From NCBI RefSeq assembly GCF_000373485.1, contig NZ_KB891576.1:124001-188000 (forward strand): DNA of 64,000 nucleotides, given 5' to 3'. Position 1 is the stretch's first letter. Every line of letters begins with the position of its first letter. Positions 1 through 8,795 of the stretch are shown piece after piece. This stretch comes from Dasania marina DSM 21967 (lineage in GTDB: Bacteria > Pseudomonadota > Gammaproteobacteria > Pseudomonadales > Dasaniaceae). The position numbers and the translations under genes are program-made. The notes beneath the pieces were generated by a model. It did not search any database, had not been told where the DNA came from, and saw only the letters and a program-made list of their open reading frames with translations.

Positions 1-968
1 TCGTCTAAGGCCTGCAGCTCTTCGCCGCCACGGCCAAATACAAAGGGGTCGCCGCCCTTGAGGCGCACTACCCGATTACCCGCCAGCGCTGAGGCGACTA
101 AGCGCGCCTGTATCTCTTCTTGCGGCACGCTGTGAAAGCCTTTGGTTTTGCCTACATAGATAAAATCGGCATCGCGTCTGGCGCGCTCTAAAATACTTTT
201 ATCGACTAGGGCGTCGTAAAAAATGACATCGGCCTGCTGTAAACGCAGCTGCGCTTTTAAGGTCAGCAATTCGGCATCACCGGGGCCTGCGCCGACTAGG
301 CTAACGTGGCCTAGCTTTAACGTTTCCCTATTGGCACTGCAATCATCTAACAATTGTTGGGCTAACTGCTCAGCTTGTTGCTGTTGGCCGCCAGCGAGTT
401 GCTGAGTAATTTCAGAATCTAACAAGCGCTCCCAAAAGTTGCGACGGCTATCAAAAGTGGGCAGGCTTTGTTTTACTTTATCGCGCCAACGGCCCATAAG
501 CTGGGCAACATCGGCAATGGCCTGAGGCAGTAAATTATCGATTTGCGCCCGTAGGCGGCGCGCTAATACCGGTGCGTTACCACCACTGGAAATAGCTACT
601 TGTATATCGCCGCGATCTACCACTGCCGGCATAATAAATTCGCTATGCTGAGGGTCGTCGACACTATTACACCAGATGCATTGCGCTACGGCGGCGGCCT
701 GCACTTGCTGATTCACTGCGCTGTCGTCGGTAGCGGCTACCACCAACCAACATTGAGTGACGTCATCGGCGCTAAAGTTTTTTAGGTGTAAGGTCAGCTG
801 CTGTTGCTGCGCCCAGCCCTGCACCGTGGCGCAAGCTTTAGCTGCCACTACGTGTATATCGGCACCGGCTTTTTGTAGCATCTCAATTTTTCTAGTGGCT
901 ACTTTACCGGCGCCTACCACCAACACTTTTTTATGCTGCAGGTCGGCAAATATAGGGAAAAACTTCAT
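1..968 (-). CDS. cysG: Siroheme synthase CysG, 3' end cut by the window edge
   Basis: This gene is read directly from the minus strand; its start codon is the complement of CAT at 966-968. The N-terminal part (about residues 1-200) is the precorrin-2 dehydrogenase/ferrochelatase domain, with an NAD-binding glycine motif (VLVVGAGKVATRK) and the ISSGGNAPVLARRLR segment. From about residue 215 the uroporphyrinogen-III C-methyltransferase domain begins (VSLVGAGPGDAELLTLKA, then VRLKGGDPFVFGRGGEE). The C-terminus lies outside the window. The enzyme makes siroheme, the cofactor of the sulfite reductase encoded just upstream (cysI), which fits a sulfur-assimilation cluster. A terminator hairpin separates it from cysI, so it probably has its own promoter or depends on read-through. 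Confidence 0.93.
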   Translation of the reverse strand, partial: MKFFPIFADLQHKKVLVVGAGKVATRKIEMLQKAGADIHVVAAKACATVQGWAQQQQLTLHLKNFSADDVTQCWLVVAATDDSAVNQQVQAAAVAQCIWCNSVDDPQHSEFIMPAVVDRGDIQVAISSGGNAPVLARRLRAQIDNLLPQAIADVAQLMGRWRDKVKQSLPTFDSRRNFWERLLDSEITQQLAGGQQQQAEQLAQQLLDDCSANRETLKLGHVSLVGAGPGDAELLTLKAQLRLQQADVIFYDALVDKSILERARRDADFIYVGKTKGFHSVPQEEIQARLVASALAGNRVVRLKGGDPFVFGRGGEELQALD

Positions 969-1036
969 AGTCAGTCGTTACGCCTGATAGTTTTGCTTGA
1001 TAGCCACTGTCGCTACAGCCCTTGCTCATCATTAAC

Positions 1037-1084
1037 AAAAAAGCCTTATTCAGGGCCTGTATAACACAGTGAATAAGGCTTTTT
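1037..1084 (-). terminator. Rho-independent terminator after cysI
   Basis: Arms 1037-1052 (AAAAAAGCCTTATTCA) and 1070-1084 (TGAATAAGGCTTTTT) are complementary over about 15 bp. Read on the minus strand the hairpin ends in a T-run, so it suits termination of cysJI. The opposite strand also ends in T residues, so it may work in both directions. Confidence 0.8.
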
Positions 1085-1091
1085 ATTATGG

Positions 1092-1120
1092 AAGATTTCT
1101 TCGCTAAGCGAAGAAATCTT
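1092..1120 (-). other. Perfect 13-bp hairpin in the cysI 3' UTR
   Basis: Arms 1092-1104 and 1108-1120 (AAGATTTCTTCGC / GCGAAGAAATCTT) are perfectly complementary with a 3-nt loop. It lies between the cysI stop codon and the terminator, so the cysJI mRNA would end in two consecutive stem-loops. It could stabilise the 3' end or be a small repeat; there is no T-run of its own. Confidence 0.5.
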
Positions 1121-1161
1121 ATGCGCTTTTAAGTTTATTTAAAAACGAAGCTTCTTTCTAT

Positions 1162-2886
1162 TTAGGCTTCTTTACGATGAAAGTCCTGTGGGCCTTCATA
1201 GGCTTTAATCTCGCCGGTACGCACTAAGAAATCACCAAAACGCTCATCGGTTTTACGAGTAGCGGCGTACTTGCCTAACAGTTCATCGGCAATAGTCAAA
1301 ATTTCTGACTCGTCGATATTCTCTTCATACAAAGCACTAAAACGCTCACCGTGGCCACCGGCACCTAGGTACATATTGTAGCGGCCTGGGCCTTTACCGA
1401 TAAAGCTCATTTCAGCTAACACTGCACGGCCACAGCCGTTGGGGCAGCCTTGCATGCGTATAGTAATAGGCTGATCGGCAATACCGTGTTTTTCGGCTAG
1501 TTTCTCTATATGGGTTACTAAGCTAGGCAAGTAACGCTCACTCTCAGCCATGGCCAAGGGGCAAGTAGGCAGTGCCACACAGGCCATAGAGTTTTGGCGT
1601 ATTAGCGATACTTGTGGCCCAGTTTGTAAACCGTACTGCTCTACCAAAGCTTCAATTTGCGGGCGATTTTCCGGCGTAATATTAGCAATAATAATATTTT
1701 GGTTAGGGGTCATGCGGAAGTCACCTTGGTGTACTTCGGCAATGGCGCGCATACCCGTTAATAATTGCAAACCTTGCTCGGCGTCATCTTTGATGCGGCC
1801 GTTTTCTATAAATAAGTTTAGGTGCCAGTTACCGTCGTGGCCCTCTATCCAACCGTAGCGATCGCTGTTGCTGATAAATTCAAAAGGCCTATCAGCTTGC
1901 AGTTTAAAACCACAGCGCTTTTCTAGCTCTTCTTTAAACCATTCTATGCTGCGGTCACCAATAGTGTATTTAAAGCGGGCAAAGCGACGCTCGACACGAT
2001 TGCCGTAGTCACGCTGAATTCTTACGGTTTCTTCGGCCACTTTTAGCATTTGATCAGGGGTACAAAAACCGATGTGATCCGCTAAACGCGCATAGGTTTT
2101 AGGGTCACCGTGAGTCATGCCCAAGCCACCACCCGCGGTGATGTTATAACCTACTAATTTGCCGTCTTCGATAATGGCGATGTAACCCAAGCAGTGCGCG
2201 TAAATATCCACGTCGTTGTATGGGGGCACGGCCACTACCACTTTAAATTTACGCGGCAGGTAGTAAGGGCCGTAAATAGGCTCTTCTACATTTTCGGGGT
2301 TTTCAACTTTCTCACCGTCTAACCACAGGTCGTAGTAGGCGCGCGTTTCTGGCAGCAAATGCTCAGATAATTTTTTCGCCCAGCCAAACACTTCTTCATG
2401 GGCGTGACTGTCTACCGGATTAGGGTTACACATAACGTTACGGTTAACGTCACCACAACCACAAATGCTATCCATTAATACTTTGTTCATGGCTTGGAAA
2501 GTGGGCTTTAAATCACTTTTAATTACGCCGTGTAACTGGAAGGTTTGACGAGTAGTAATACGAATTGAGCTGTTGGCATACTCTTGGCACATTTCATCCA
2601 GCGCCAACCACTGCTTGGGTGAACATACGCCACCCGGTATGCGCGCACGTATCATAAAGCTGTACTCAGGCTCTAAGAATTGCTTTTTACGCTCGTGCTG
2701 GTTTTCGCGGTCAAACTGCTGGTAAGTACCGTGGTGTTTTAGGGTGTGGATATCGCTATCGGCAACCGCGCCACTTAATTGGTCAGCAACGCTTTCGTTT
2801 AAAGTGCTGCGTAAACCTTTGCTGGCTGCTTTACCTTTTTCTATATCGGTAACGGGTATGTAGTTAGGATCGGCTAGATATGTCAT
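1162..2886 (-). CDS. cysI: Sulfite reductase (NADPH) hemoprotein beta subunit
   Basis: The 574-residue product matches the usual length of CysI. It carries the siroheme/4Fe-4S ligands as C436-x5-C442 (in CVALPTCPLA) and C481-x3-C485 (in GCPNGCGRA). The N-terminal ferredoxin-like half contains the arginine-rich RIPGGVCSPKQW and IRITTRQTFQLHG segments that bind sulfite and siroheme in the family. The enzyme reduces sulfite to sulfide with electrons from CysJ. It starts one base after the cysJ stop codon, so the two are surely co-transcribed and probably translationally coupled. Nothing suggests damage. Confidence 0.97.
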   Translation of the reverse strand: MTYLADPNYIPVTDIEKGKAASKGLRSTLNESVADQLSGAVADSDIHTLKHHGTYQQFDRENQHERKKQFLEPEYSFMIRARIPGGVCSPKQWLALDEMCQEYANSSIRITTRQTFQLHGVIKSDLKPTFQAMNKVLMDSICGCGDVNRNVMCNPNPVDSHAHEEVFGWAKKLSEHLLPETRAYYDLWLDGEKVENPENVEEPIYGPYYLPRKFKVVVAVPPYNDVDIYAHCLGYIAIIEDGKLVGYNITAGGGLGMTHGDPKTYARLADHIGFCTPDQMLKVAEETVRIQRDYGNRVERRFARFKYTIGDRSIEWFKEELEKRCGFKLQADRPFEFISNSDRYGWIEGHDGNWHLNLFIENGRIKDDAEQGLQLLTGMRAIAEVHQGDFRMTPNQNIIIANITPENRPQIEALVEQYGLQTGPQVSLIRQNSMACVALPTCPLAMAESERYLPSLVTHIEKLAEKHGIADQPITIRMQGCPNGCGRAVLAEMSFIGKGPGRYNMYLGAGGHGERFSALYEENIDESEILTIADELLGKYAATRKTDERFGDFLVRTGEIKAYEGPQDFHRKEA

Positions 2887-2887
2887 C

Positions 2888-4732
2888 TTAATATACGTCC
2901 TTCTGGTAGCGACCTTTGCGCTGTAAATCGTCTAAGTAAGCTTTCGCGAACTCTATACCTTTGTCGTTGTGCGCGGCGATAACATCTATCAACGCCTGCT
3001 CTACACCTTTGGCCATGGCATCTTTATCACCACAAACATAAAAGTGTGCGCCTTTTTCCAACCAGGTAAATATGTCTTCACCCTGTTGGCGTATGCGATC
3101 CTGCACATAGATGCGCTCAGCTTGATCGCGGGAGAAGGCTAAATCGATACGGCTTAATAAACCGGATTTATGCCAGGCCTGCCATTGGGTTTGGTATAAA
3201 AATTCGTAACGGGCATTGGAGTTGCCAAAGAACAACCAGCTCTCGCCTTGCGCACCTTGTGCTTCACGCTCTTGCATAAAGCCGCGATAAGGAGCAACAC
3301 CGGTACCGGCACCTACCATAATAATAGGCGTGTCTGTGCTTTCAGGTAAATGAAAGTGGCGGTTAGGCTCTATAAACACTTTCGCCTTGTCATCGTCGGT
3401 TAAAGACGCTAAGTAGTGCGAAGCGCCACCAAAACGTTTTTTGCCCTGACGCTCTGCTACCACTTCGCGCACGGTGACATGCACCTCTTCTTCCACCGCG
3501 CTTTGGCTAGAGGCGATAGAATATAAACGGGGTGTTAGCGGGCGCAGTTGATCAAACAACTCTTGCGCTTGCCAGCCATGTGGCATTTCTGCCAACACTT
3601 CTACCACTTGGCGCGTATAAAGAGCCGCTAAGAAGTCAGCGCGTTCGCCTTCGGCTAAGCCTTTCCACACTAAGCGCCTATCATTTTCACCGCTGTTTTC
3701 TACCAAGTACTCAACCAGTTTAGGGTGTAATAAAGTTAACTCCCTATCGCTGAGTAAAGCCTCACGCAGTGTTTTTTGCTGTTTGTTGCTGGTGATCTCA
3801 GTGTCGCCCTCTAATTGGGTGACCGCTAAAATCTCTTCCACTAGCTCAGCATCGTTGCTGTGCCAAATACCTAAGGCATCACCAGGCTGATAGCTCAAGC
3901 CTGAGTCTTCCAAAGAGATTTCTACGTGCATAATCTTTTTCTCACTACCGCTGCCGGTAATGGCGAAGTTATCAATAATATCTGCACTGAAGGGAGCAAA
4001 TTTATTGTAGGCACTTTCAGCAACCAAGCTTAACGCCGGTGCTGCCGCCGCAGCCGCTGCCGCGCTGCCCGCATTCGCCAAGTTATCTTGCCAGTAGCCC
4101 TGCCACTGCTCTAACCATTGATCGGTTTCGGCCTGGTAATCGATGTCGGCATCTAGGCGATCGCCTATACGGCTAGCGCCTAATTCGGCCAAGCGTTCAT
4201 CAAAGTCTTTACCGGTTTTGCAGTAAAACTCGTAGCTGGAATCACCTAAGCCTATTACGCTGTAGCTAAGGTTAGCCAACTTGGGCGCTTTTTTACCTTG
4301 CACAAACTCTAAGAAGCCGCGCGCTGAATCGGGTGGATCGCCCTCGCCTTGGGTGCTGACCACTATCGCTAGATGGGTTTCGCTTTTTAGGTGGCGTGCG
4401 TTGTAATCTTCCATATCTAGCAATTTGACCGCTGCGCCTTTGCTGCTTAAGTGGGCGTGTAAACGCTCAGCAACACCGCGGGCATTACCCGTTTGCGAAC
4501 CGTATAACACGGTAATCGTGGCGCCGGGAGCAGCCTCAACAGCAGGCGCGGTTGCACCCGCAGCCAAAGACTGGCCGCTTAAACCGGCAAAATAACCGCT
4601 TAACCAGATTAACTGCTGTGGTTGCAGATCAGTAATAGCGCCCTGTACACGGCCCATTTGTTCAGTGCTCAACAAGCCCTGTGGGCCTGTTTGAGCCACG
4701 GCCAGCTGCGCCGCAGATTTTTCATTTGACAT
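2888..4732 (-). CDS. cysJ: Sulfite reductase (NADPH) flavoprotein alpha subunit
   Basis: The product has the CysJ domain order: an N-terminal flavodoxin domain (TVLYGSQTGNARGVAERL, about residues 75-220), an alanine-rich linker, an FAD-binding FNR-type domain (RLYSIASSQS), and an NADPH-binding domain (VGAGTGVAPYRGFMQERE), ending in the typical aromatic tail YQKDVY. It passes electrons from NADPH through FAD and FMN to CysI. I chose the ATG at 4732; a TTG four codons upstream would also be open. The run of alanines before the FAD domain is longer than usual and may just lengthen the linker. Confidence 0.96.
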   Translation of the reverse strand: MSNEKSAAQLAVAQTGPQGLLSTEQMGRVQGAITDLQPQQLIWLSGYFAGLSGQSLAAGATAPAVEAAPGATITVLYGSQTGNARGVAERLHAHLSSKGAAVKLLDMEDYNARHLKSETHLAIVVSTQGEGDPPDSARGFLEFVQGKKAPKLANLSYSVIGLGDSSYEFYCKTGKDFDERLAELGASRIGDRLDADIDYQAETDQWLEQWQGYWQDNLANAGSAAAAAAAAPALSLVAESAYNKFAPFSADIIDNFAITGSGSEKKIMHVEISLEDSGLSYQPGDALGIWHSNDAELVEEILAVTQLEGDTEITSNKQQKTLREALLSDRELTLLHPKLVEYLVENSGENDRRLVWKGLAEGERADFLAALYTRQVVEVLAEMPHGWQAQELFDQLRPLTPRLYSIASSQSAVEEEVHVTVREVVAERQGKKRFGGASHYLASLTDDDKAKVFIEPNRHFHLPESTDTPIIMVGAGTGVAPYRGFMQEREAQGAQGESWLFFGNSNARYEFLYQTQWQAWHKSGLLSRIDLAFSRDQAERIYVQDRIRQQGEDIFTWLEKGAHFYVCGDKDAMAKGVEQALIDVIAAHNDKGIEFAKAYLDDLQRKGRYQKDVY

Positions 4733-4934
4733 AAGTCGTCTCAAATAATTAATCTAAAAAATTCAAATATTACTGGAGCTAAGTACTCCAGCCACTAACG
4801 TCAGCGCACTAACTCTAGCGCGACAAATAGATAAACACCCTAGCTTGCCCCGCCCAGCACTACCGCCGATTTCACAGCTGATATAGGTAGCAGGTAGAGG
4901 CAGCATAAGCCGCCTATTTAGCATGGTGGCGCGC

Positions 4935-4963
4935 ATTATGAAGCATTCTTTTAATCAAATAAA
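4935..4963 (-). promoter_or_regulatory. Candidate cysJI promoter in the 330-bp gap between cysM and cysJ
   Basis: On the minus strand TTTATT (4958-4963) and CATAAT (4935-4940) are spaced by 17 bp, about 200 bp upstream of cysJ. The surrounding 4930-5040 stretch is AT-rich, which suits a CysB-type activated promoter, but no CysB consensus could be identified by eye. The leader also holds a small hairpin, CTGGAG (4773-4778) with CTCCAG (4786-4791), close to the cysJ start. Nothing else coding is visible between 4733 and 5061. Confidence 0.35.
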
Positions 4964-5061
4964 AGACTAAGTATTAATAAGATAATAACTTTTTGATATA
5001 AGGTAAGATTGTATTCTCTACGGCTATCATCTTGGACTATCTAATGTTATCTCGGGTGCCG

Positions 5062-5940
5062 CTACTGGAATAAATCCGAGCTTAAATAGCGATCGCCGCG
5101 GTCACATATCACACACACTATCACCCCGGAAGCTATCGTTTCTGCGACTTTAGCGGCCACAGCTACTGCACCACCGCTACTCATCCCGCAAAACAGCCCT
5201 TCCTCACGCGCTAAACGGCGCGTCATTATACGTGCTTCTTGCTCAGATATCTCTATGACTTGGTCAACTCTTTTACTATCGAAAATTTTAGGCATATAGG
5301 CCGCCGGCCATTTACGTATACCGGGTATTTGCGAACCATCGGTGGGCTGGGCACCGATAATCTGTATAGCCGGGTTTTGCTGCTTCAGGTATTGCGACAC
5401 CCCCATAATAGTGCCGGTGGTGCCCATGGAGGAAACAAAGTGGCTAACATCACCCGCGGTATCGCGCCATATTTCAGGGCCAGTGGTTTCAAAATGGGCG
5501 CGGTAATTATCGGGATTGGCAAATTGATTGAGCATCTTATAGCCGCCCTGCGCAACCTTGTCCTCGGCATAGTCTCTCGCTGCCTCCATGCCACCTTTGG
5601 CGGAGGTCAAGGTTACGGTAGCGCCATAGGCACGCATGGTGAGTACGCGCTCAGCAGTGGCGCTCTCGGGCATTACTAGCTCTATCTCCAGGCCATGCAG
5701 GCTGGCTATCATGGCCAGCGCTATGCCAGTGTTGCCGCTGGTGGCCTCTATCAGTTTCACCCCAGGGCTAAGCTCGCCACGATCCAGTGCGCCTTGAATC
5801 ATAAAGGCGGCAGCTCGATCTTTAACGCTACCGCCGGGGTTTTGGCCCTCTAGCTTAGCCAGCACCTTAACCCCAGGTTGTTGCACCACGTTTTGCAGCT
5901 CAACTAAGGGAGTATTACCAATTAGCTGCAATAAGTTCAT
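5062..5940 (-). CDS. cysM: Cysteine synthase B (O-acetylserine sulfhydrylase)
   Basis: The 292-residue fold-type II PLP enzyme has the Schiff-base lysine K40 in GGSVKDRAA, the substrate loop EATSGNTGIAL, and the C-terminal GMSSGGAVA phosphate-binding segment. Length and the IRKWPAAYMPKIFD region match CysM rather than CysK. It condenses O-acetylserine with sulfide (or thiosulfate) to make cysteine. Its ATG overlaps the stop codon of the upstream serine acetyltransferase gene (ATGA, 5937-5940), so substrate supply and use are translationally coupled. Confidence 0.95.
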   Translation of the reverse strand: MNLLQLIGNTPLVELQNVVQQPGVKVLAKLEGQNPGGSVKDRAAAFMIQGALDRGELSPGVKLIEATSGNTGIALAMIASLHGLEIELVMPESATAERVLTMRAYGATVTLTSAKGGMEAARDYAEDKVAQGGYKMLNQFANPDNYRAHFETTGPEIWRDTAGDVSHFVSSMGTTGTIMGVSQYLKQQNPAIQIIGAQPTDGSQIPGIRKWPAAYMPKIFDSKRVDQVIEISEQEARIMTRRLAREEGLFCGMSSGGAVAVAAKVAETIASGVIVCVICDRGDRYLSSDLFQ

Positions 5941-6773
5941 AAACTGGATTCACCCAGTTTTTCTGAACAATCTGCCTGTTTAATCTGAATTTCTGGCTGG
6001 TGATACACCCGTGAGCAATGCGGCACCGATTTAGTCAACCAGACGTTACCGCCTATGATGCTATCGGCCCCCACCACGGTATCGCCGCCCAATATGGTCG
6101 CCCCGGCATATATCACCACATTGTCTTCTATAGTGGGGTGACGCTTACGGTCAGCCATACTTTTATCAACACTGAGCGCACCCAAGGTTACCCCTTGATA
6201 CAGTTTGACATGCTCACCTATCACCGAGGTTTCACCTATCACCACGCCACCGCCGTGATCTATGCAGAAAAAGCGGCCTATATGTGCTGAGGGATGTATC
6301 TCTATGCCGGTGCGGCTGCTGGCAAACTCACTGAGTATACGCGGCAGCAAAGGTACTTTTAGCTTATCCAGCAAATGGGCGATGCGATACAGGGCGATGG
6401 CATAAAAACCGGGGTAAGTAGCGATAATTTCCAAGCGGCTTTTCGCTGCCGGATCACCGCGCTCTATGGCGATTAAGTCGTCTTGTAATAAATCAATAAT
6501 CGCAGGCAGCTCCATTTCGAACTGCTCACGTAGAATCGCTGGAGCACGCTCATCACCTGCGGCGGCAAACACCACACTCAGTAGGCACTCAAAATCTAGC
6601 TGAAACTGGACATAGGCACGACTAAACTCCGCCTCATCAGAAAACTCTTGCTGCAGACGTTCGGGGAATAAAAAAGCCAGTAGCTCATCGACCCAAGCCA
6701 ACACTTCATCTCTATGGGGCAATCGAGAGGCGTGCTTATAGCGGCAATATAATGTTGAACTCAAAGATTCCAT
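5937..6773 (-). CDS. Serine O-acetyltransferase (EpsC/SatA-type CysE)
   Basis: The 278-residue protein has an alpha-helical N-terminal region and a C-terminal left-handed beta-helix of hexapeptide repeats. The catalytic region reads IEIHPSAHIGRFFCIDHGGG; H173 in IDHGG is the expected general base, and an acidic partner (E158) stands where E. coli CysE has Asp. It ends in a long tail with QIKQADCSEKLGESSL. It makes O-acetylserine for CysM, whose start codon overlaps this stop codon. The long N-terminal domain marks it as the EpsC-like branch rather than E. coli CysE. Confidence 0.92.
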   Translation of the reverse strand: MESLSSTLYCRYKHASRLPHRDEVLAWVDELLAFLFPERLQQEFSDEAEFSRAYVQFQLDFECLLSVVFAAAGDERAPAILREQFEMELPAIIDLLQDDLIAIERGDPAAKSRLEIIATYPGFYAIALYRIAHLLDKLKVPLLPRILSEFASSRTGIEIHPSAHIGRFFCIDHGGGVVIGETSVIGEHVKLYQGVTLGALSVDKSMADRKRHPTIEDNVVIYAGATILGGDTVVGADSIIGGNVWLTKSVPHCSRVYHQPEIQIKQADCSEKLGESSL

Positions 6774-6921
6774 GCATCACAACCTATGATTGAAGAGAAT
6801 GGTTTAATAAGACTTTAACCAGCCTTATGGAAGGAGTAGTAAGCCAGTGATCATAACGGAAAGTTAGAATTGGGTAAATAGAACGGCCATGCCTATGACC
6901 AAGTGACAACCCGGGAATCGC

Positions 6922-7380
6922 CTAATACCAGCGCTTTAATAGCTCGGCTACGCACACTGGCCGTTGATAATTTTCAGCCTCAAAATGCAATTGATATTTA
7001 ACATCGACATAATCAGCCTGCGCTGTTACAGCTATCACCGTTACCCGCAGCCTAAGCTTATCACCCACTTTTAAGGGGCTGATAAAGCGCAAACTATCAA
7101 AGCCGCGATTAACACCCATACGGCTATCGACGACGGTGAAAATTTGATCCATAAACTGCGGCGCTAAGGCAATAATTAAATAGCCGTGGGCTATGCTGCC
7201 ACCAAAGGGGCTTTCGACAGCGGCGCGCTCGGGGTTAGTGTGTATCCATTGCTGATCACCAGCAATGGCTGCGAACTGATCTACACGCTCTTGCGCTATC
7301 AGCAGCCACGGGGAAACACCCAGCTCTTTATCAATATATAAGGCAAAATCCGCCGCCTTTAGCGCTATAGCACTGTTCAT
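6922..7380 (-). CDS. MaoC-like hot-dog fold dehydratase
   Basis: The 152-residue protein matches the single-domain MaoC/NodN group. The catalytic pair is visible as D42 and H47 in IAGDQQWIHTNP, followed by the substrate-cap motif SPFGGSIAHGYL. Family members hydrate trans-2-enoyl-CoA to (R)-3-hydroxyacyl-CoA or the reverse. There is no polyhydroxyalkanoate or fatty-acid operon beside it, so the substrate is unknown. It lies 25 bp upstream (in transcription order downstream) of the solute-binding protein gene, which may share its transcript, but no functional link is evident. Confidence 0.85.
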   Translation of the reverse strand: MNSAIALKAADFALYIDKELGVSPWLLIAQERVDQFAAIAGDQQWIHTNPERAAVESPFGGSIAHGYLIIALAPQFMDQIFTVVDSRMGVNRGFDSLRFISPLKVGDKLRLRVTVIAVTAQADYVDVKYQLHFEAENYQRPVCVAELLKRWY

Positions 7381-7405
7381 AGTAGGCAGGATGGATTCAG
7401 AGGTT

Positions 7406-8149
7406 TTATTTCCAATCTGTTAACCCGTATTGGTTCATGATTTTTTCTAACTCGCCGCTGGCTCTCAGCTCTCTAATCACAGTATCTACCCGCTTAACCA
7501 GCTTTTTAGAACTTGCTTTAGCAGGCGAACAAGCGATATACATAGGCTGGGGTAAGTTAGTATGACCTACCCGTTTAATTTTGCCGCTTAACCCCATTTG
7601 CAATATTTTGGCATTGGCTACCGGCTCACTTTCTACCAAAGTATCTATACGACCCGCTGCTAATTTTTTAAAGTTTTTCTCCAGCGCATCGACACCAGAA
7701 AGCGCCTTAAACACATCTTTGCGGGTTTTTACTAGGGCATCAATTTCATCTTCATAGGAATAACCTTTGATAATCCCCACTTTTCTAGCTAGCAATGACT
7801 CCACACCTTGGTAGCTCCAGCTATCCGCAGACCTGACATACACAGCTGTTTGATTGACGCCCCAGCTCTCTTCGGGAAACACAAAGCCTGGCGCATCTTC
7901 TTTAAAAGCACCTATCACGCAATCAAAACTGCCATTTTTAACCTCTTCTACCGCGCGCTGCCAAGACATTAGCTTGTAATCAACACTATCAAAGGTGCGC
8001 TCAGCAAAGTCTATAAGAAAGCCGGCAGGTTTTTGCCCTGGCGTGCCGTTCATGGGAAACCACTCATCTGTACGTATGCTCACAGACTGAGCAAAACTGA
8101 CATGGGCGAAAACCCATATCATAGTTATCAATAATAAACGCACATTCAT
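7406..8149 (-). CDS. Periplasmic solute-binding protein, SBP_bac_3 type
   Basis: The protein has a clear Sec signal peptide (MNVRLLLITMIWVFAHVSFA) followed by a bilobed amino-acid-type binding domain: SIRTDEWFPMNG, the DCVIGAF segment and the C-terminal ELEKIMNQYGL. An ATG two codons upstream (8155) is possible; I prefer 8149 because a GGAG lies four bases before it. No ABC permease genes are adjacent, as is common for the stand-alone proteins of this family found in marine gammaproteobacteria. The ligand cannot be inferred. The 188 bp upstream hold no other visible gene. Confidence 0.82.
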   Translation of the reverse strand: MNVRLLLITMIWVFAHVSFAQSVSIRTDEWFPMNGTPGQKPAGFLIDFAERTFDSVDYKLMSWQRAVEEVKNGSFDCVIGAFKEDAPGFVFPEESWGVNQTAVYVRSADSWSYQGVESLLARKVGIIKGYSYEDEIDALVKTRKDVFKALSGVDALEKNFKKLAAGRIDTLVESEPVANAKILQMGLSGKIKRVGHTNLPQPMYIACSPAKASSKKLVKRVDTVIRELRASGELEKIMNQYGLTDWK

Positions 8150-8343
8150 CTCCATTTAGTTTCTTTATTCTTATCATAAAAACTAGGCACAACAACACTA
8201 TACCTAGGCGCTTATAGATAGTAGAGCAAGGCTATCAAAAAACCATTGCCCCACTAACAATACACTACTTAGCCATGACGGTAGCAAGCACGCCTAGCAT
8301 TACCAATACCCCTATGGGGTTGGATAAGTTTTATACAGCACTA

Positions 8344-8781
8344 TCAGTAAAAGCCTAAACAATCCCTAGCCGCCAGCTTCTGCCACAGTAGGTTATCTTC
8401 GCAGGTGAAAGCTGAGAGCAACTCTATAGAACCTACAATGACACTGTTTAGTTGCGTCAACTCAGCGATGGGCACTTTATATTCTAAGTGCTCATCATAA
8501 CCCACCGTTTGCAGCTCAAAACCTGCTATAAACTCCTGCGGCACAGTAAAGCGCACCACAAAACCGGCACTGTGCTCCACCGCATGCCACTGCCGCGCTA
8601 AGGACTCTGCATAAATACGATGCAGCTTGGGGTAAAAGTGTAGCTGCTCAGGCGTATCGGGGCTAAGGCAGCGCCAGCCCGACCGGATTAATGCCGCTAA
8701 TTGCACTGGGGTGATAGGTTTATATAAATCGATGCCTTTAGCGCTGGTATCAGTGATGCTCTCAATGATGGTATGACTCAT
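8344..8781 (-). CDS. Unknown protein encoded third in the sortase operon
   Basis: I do not recognise this 145-residue protein. It has no signal peptide or membrane segment, so it is probably cytoplasmic. It contains an N-terminal PITPVQLAALIRSGWRC segment, several Trp/His/Tyr residues in the middle, and two cysteines in the last 20 residues (TCEDN and RDCLGFY). It begins 14 bp after the class GN sortase stop codon on the same strand, so it is almost certainly co-transcribed with the sortase and its target. That position makes it a candidate accessory factor of the sortase system, but this is inference from context only. Confidence 0.7.
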   Translation of the reverse strand: MSHTIIESITDTSAKGIDLYKPITPVQLAALIRSGWRCLSPDTPEQLHFYPKLHRIYAESLARQWHAVEHSAGFVVRFTVPQEFIAGFELQTVGYDEHLEYKVPIAELTQLNSVIVGSIELLSAFTCEDNLLWQKLAARDCLGFY

Positions 8782-8795
8782 GGTTTTTTACCTTG

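Noticed and set aside
5239-5679. A 146-codon plus-strand frame inside cysM
   Set aside because: Antisense shadow of a clear PLP enzyme gene.
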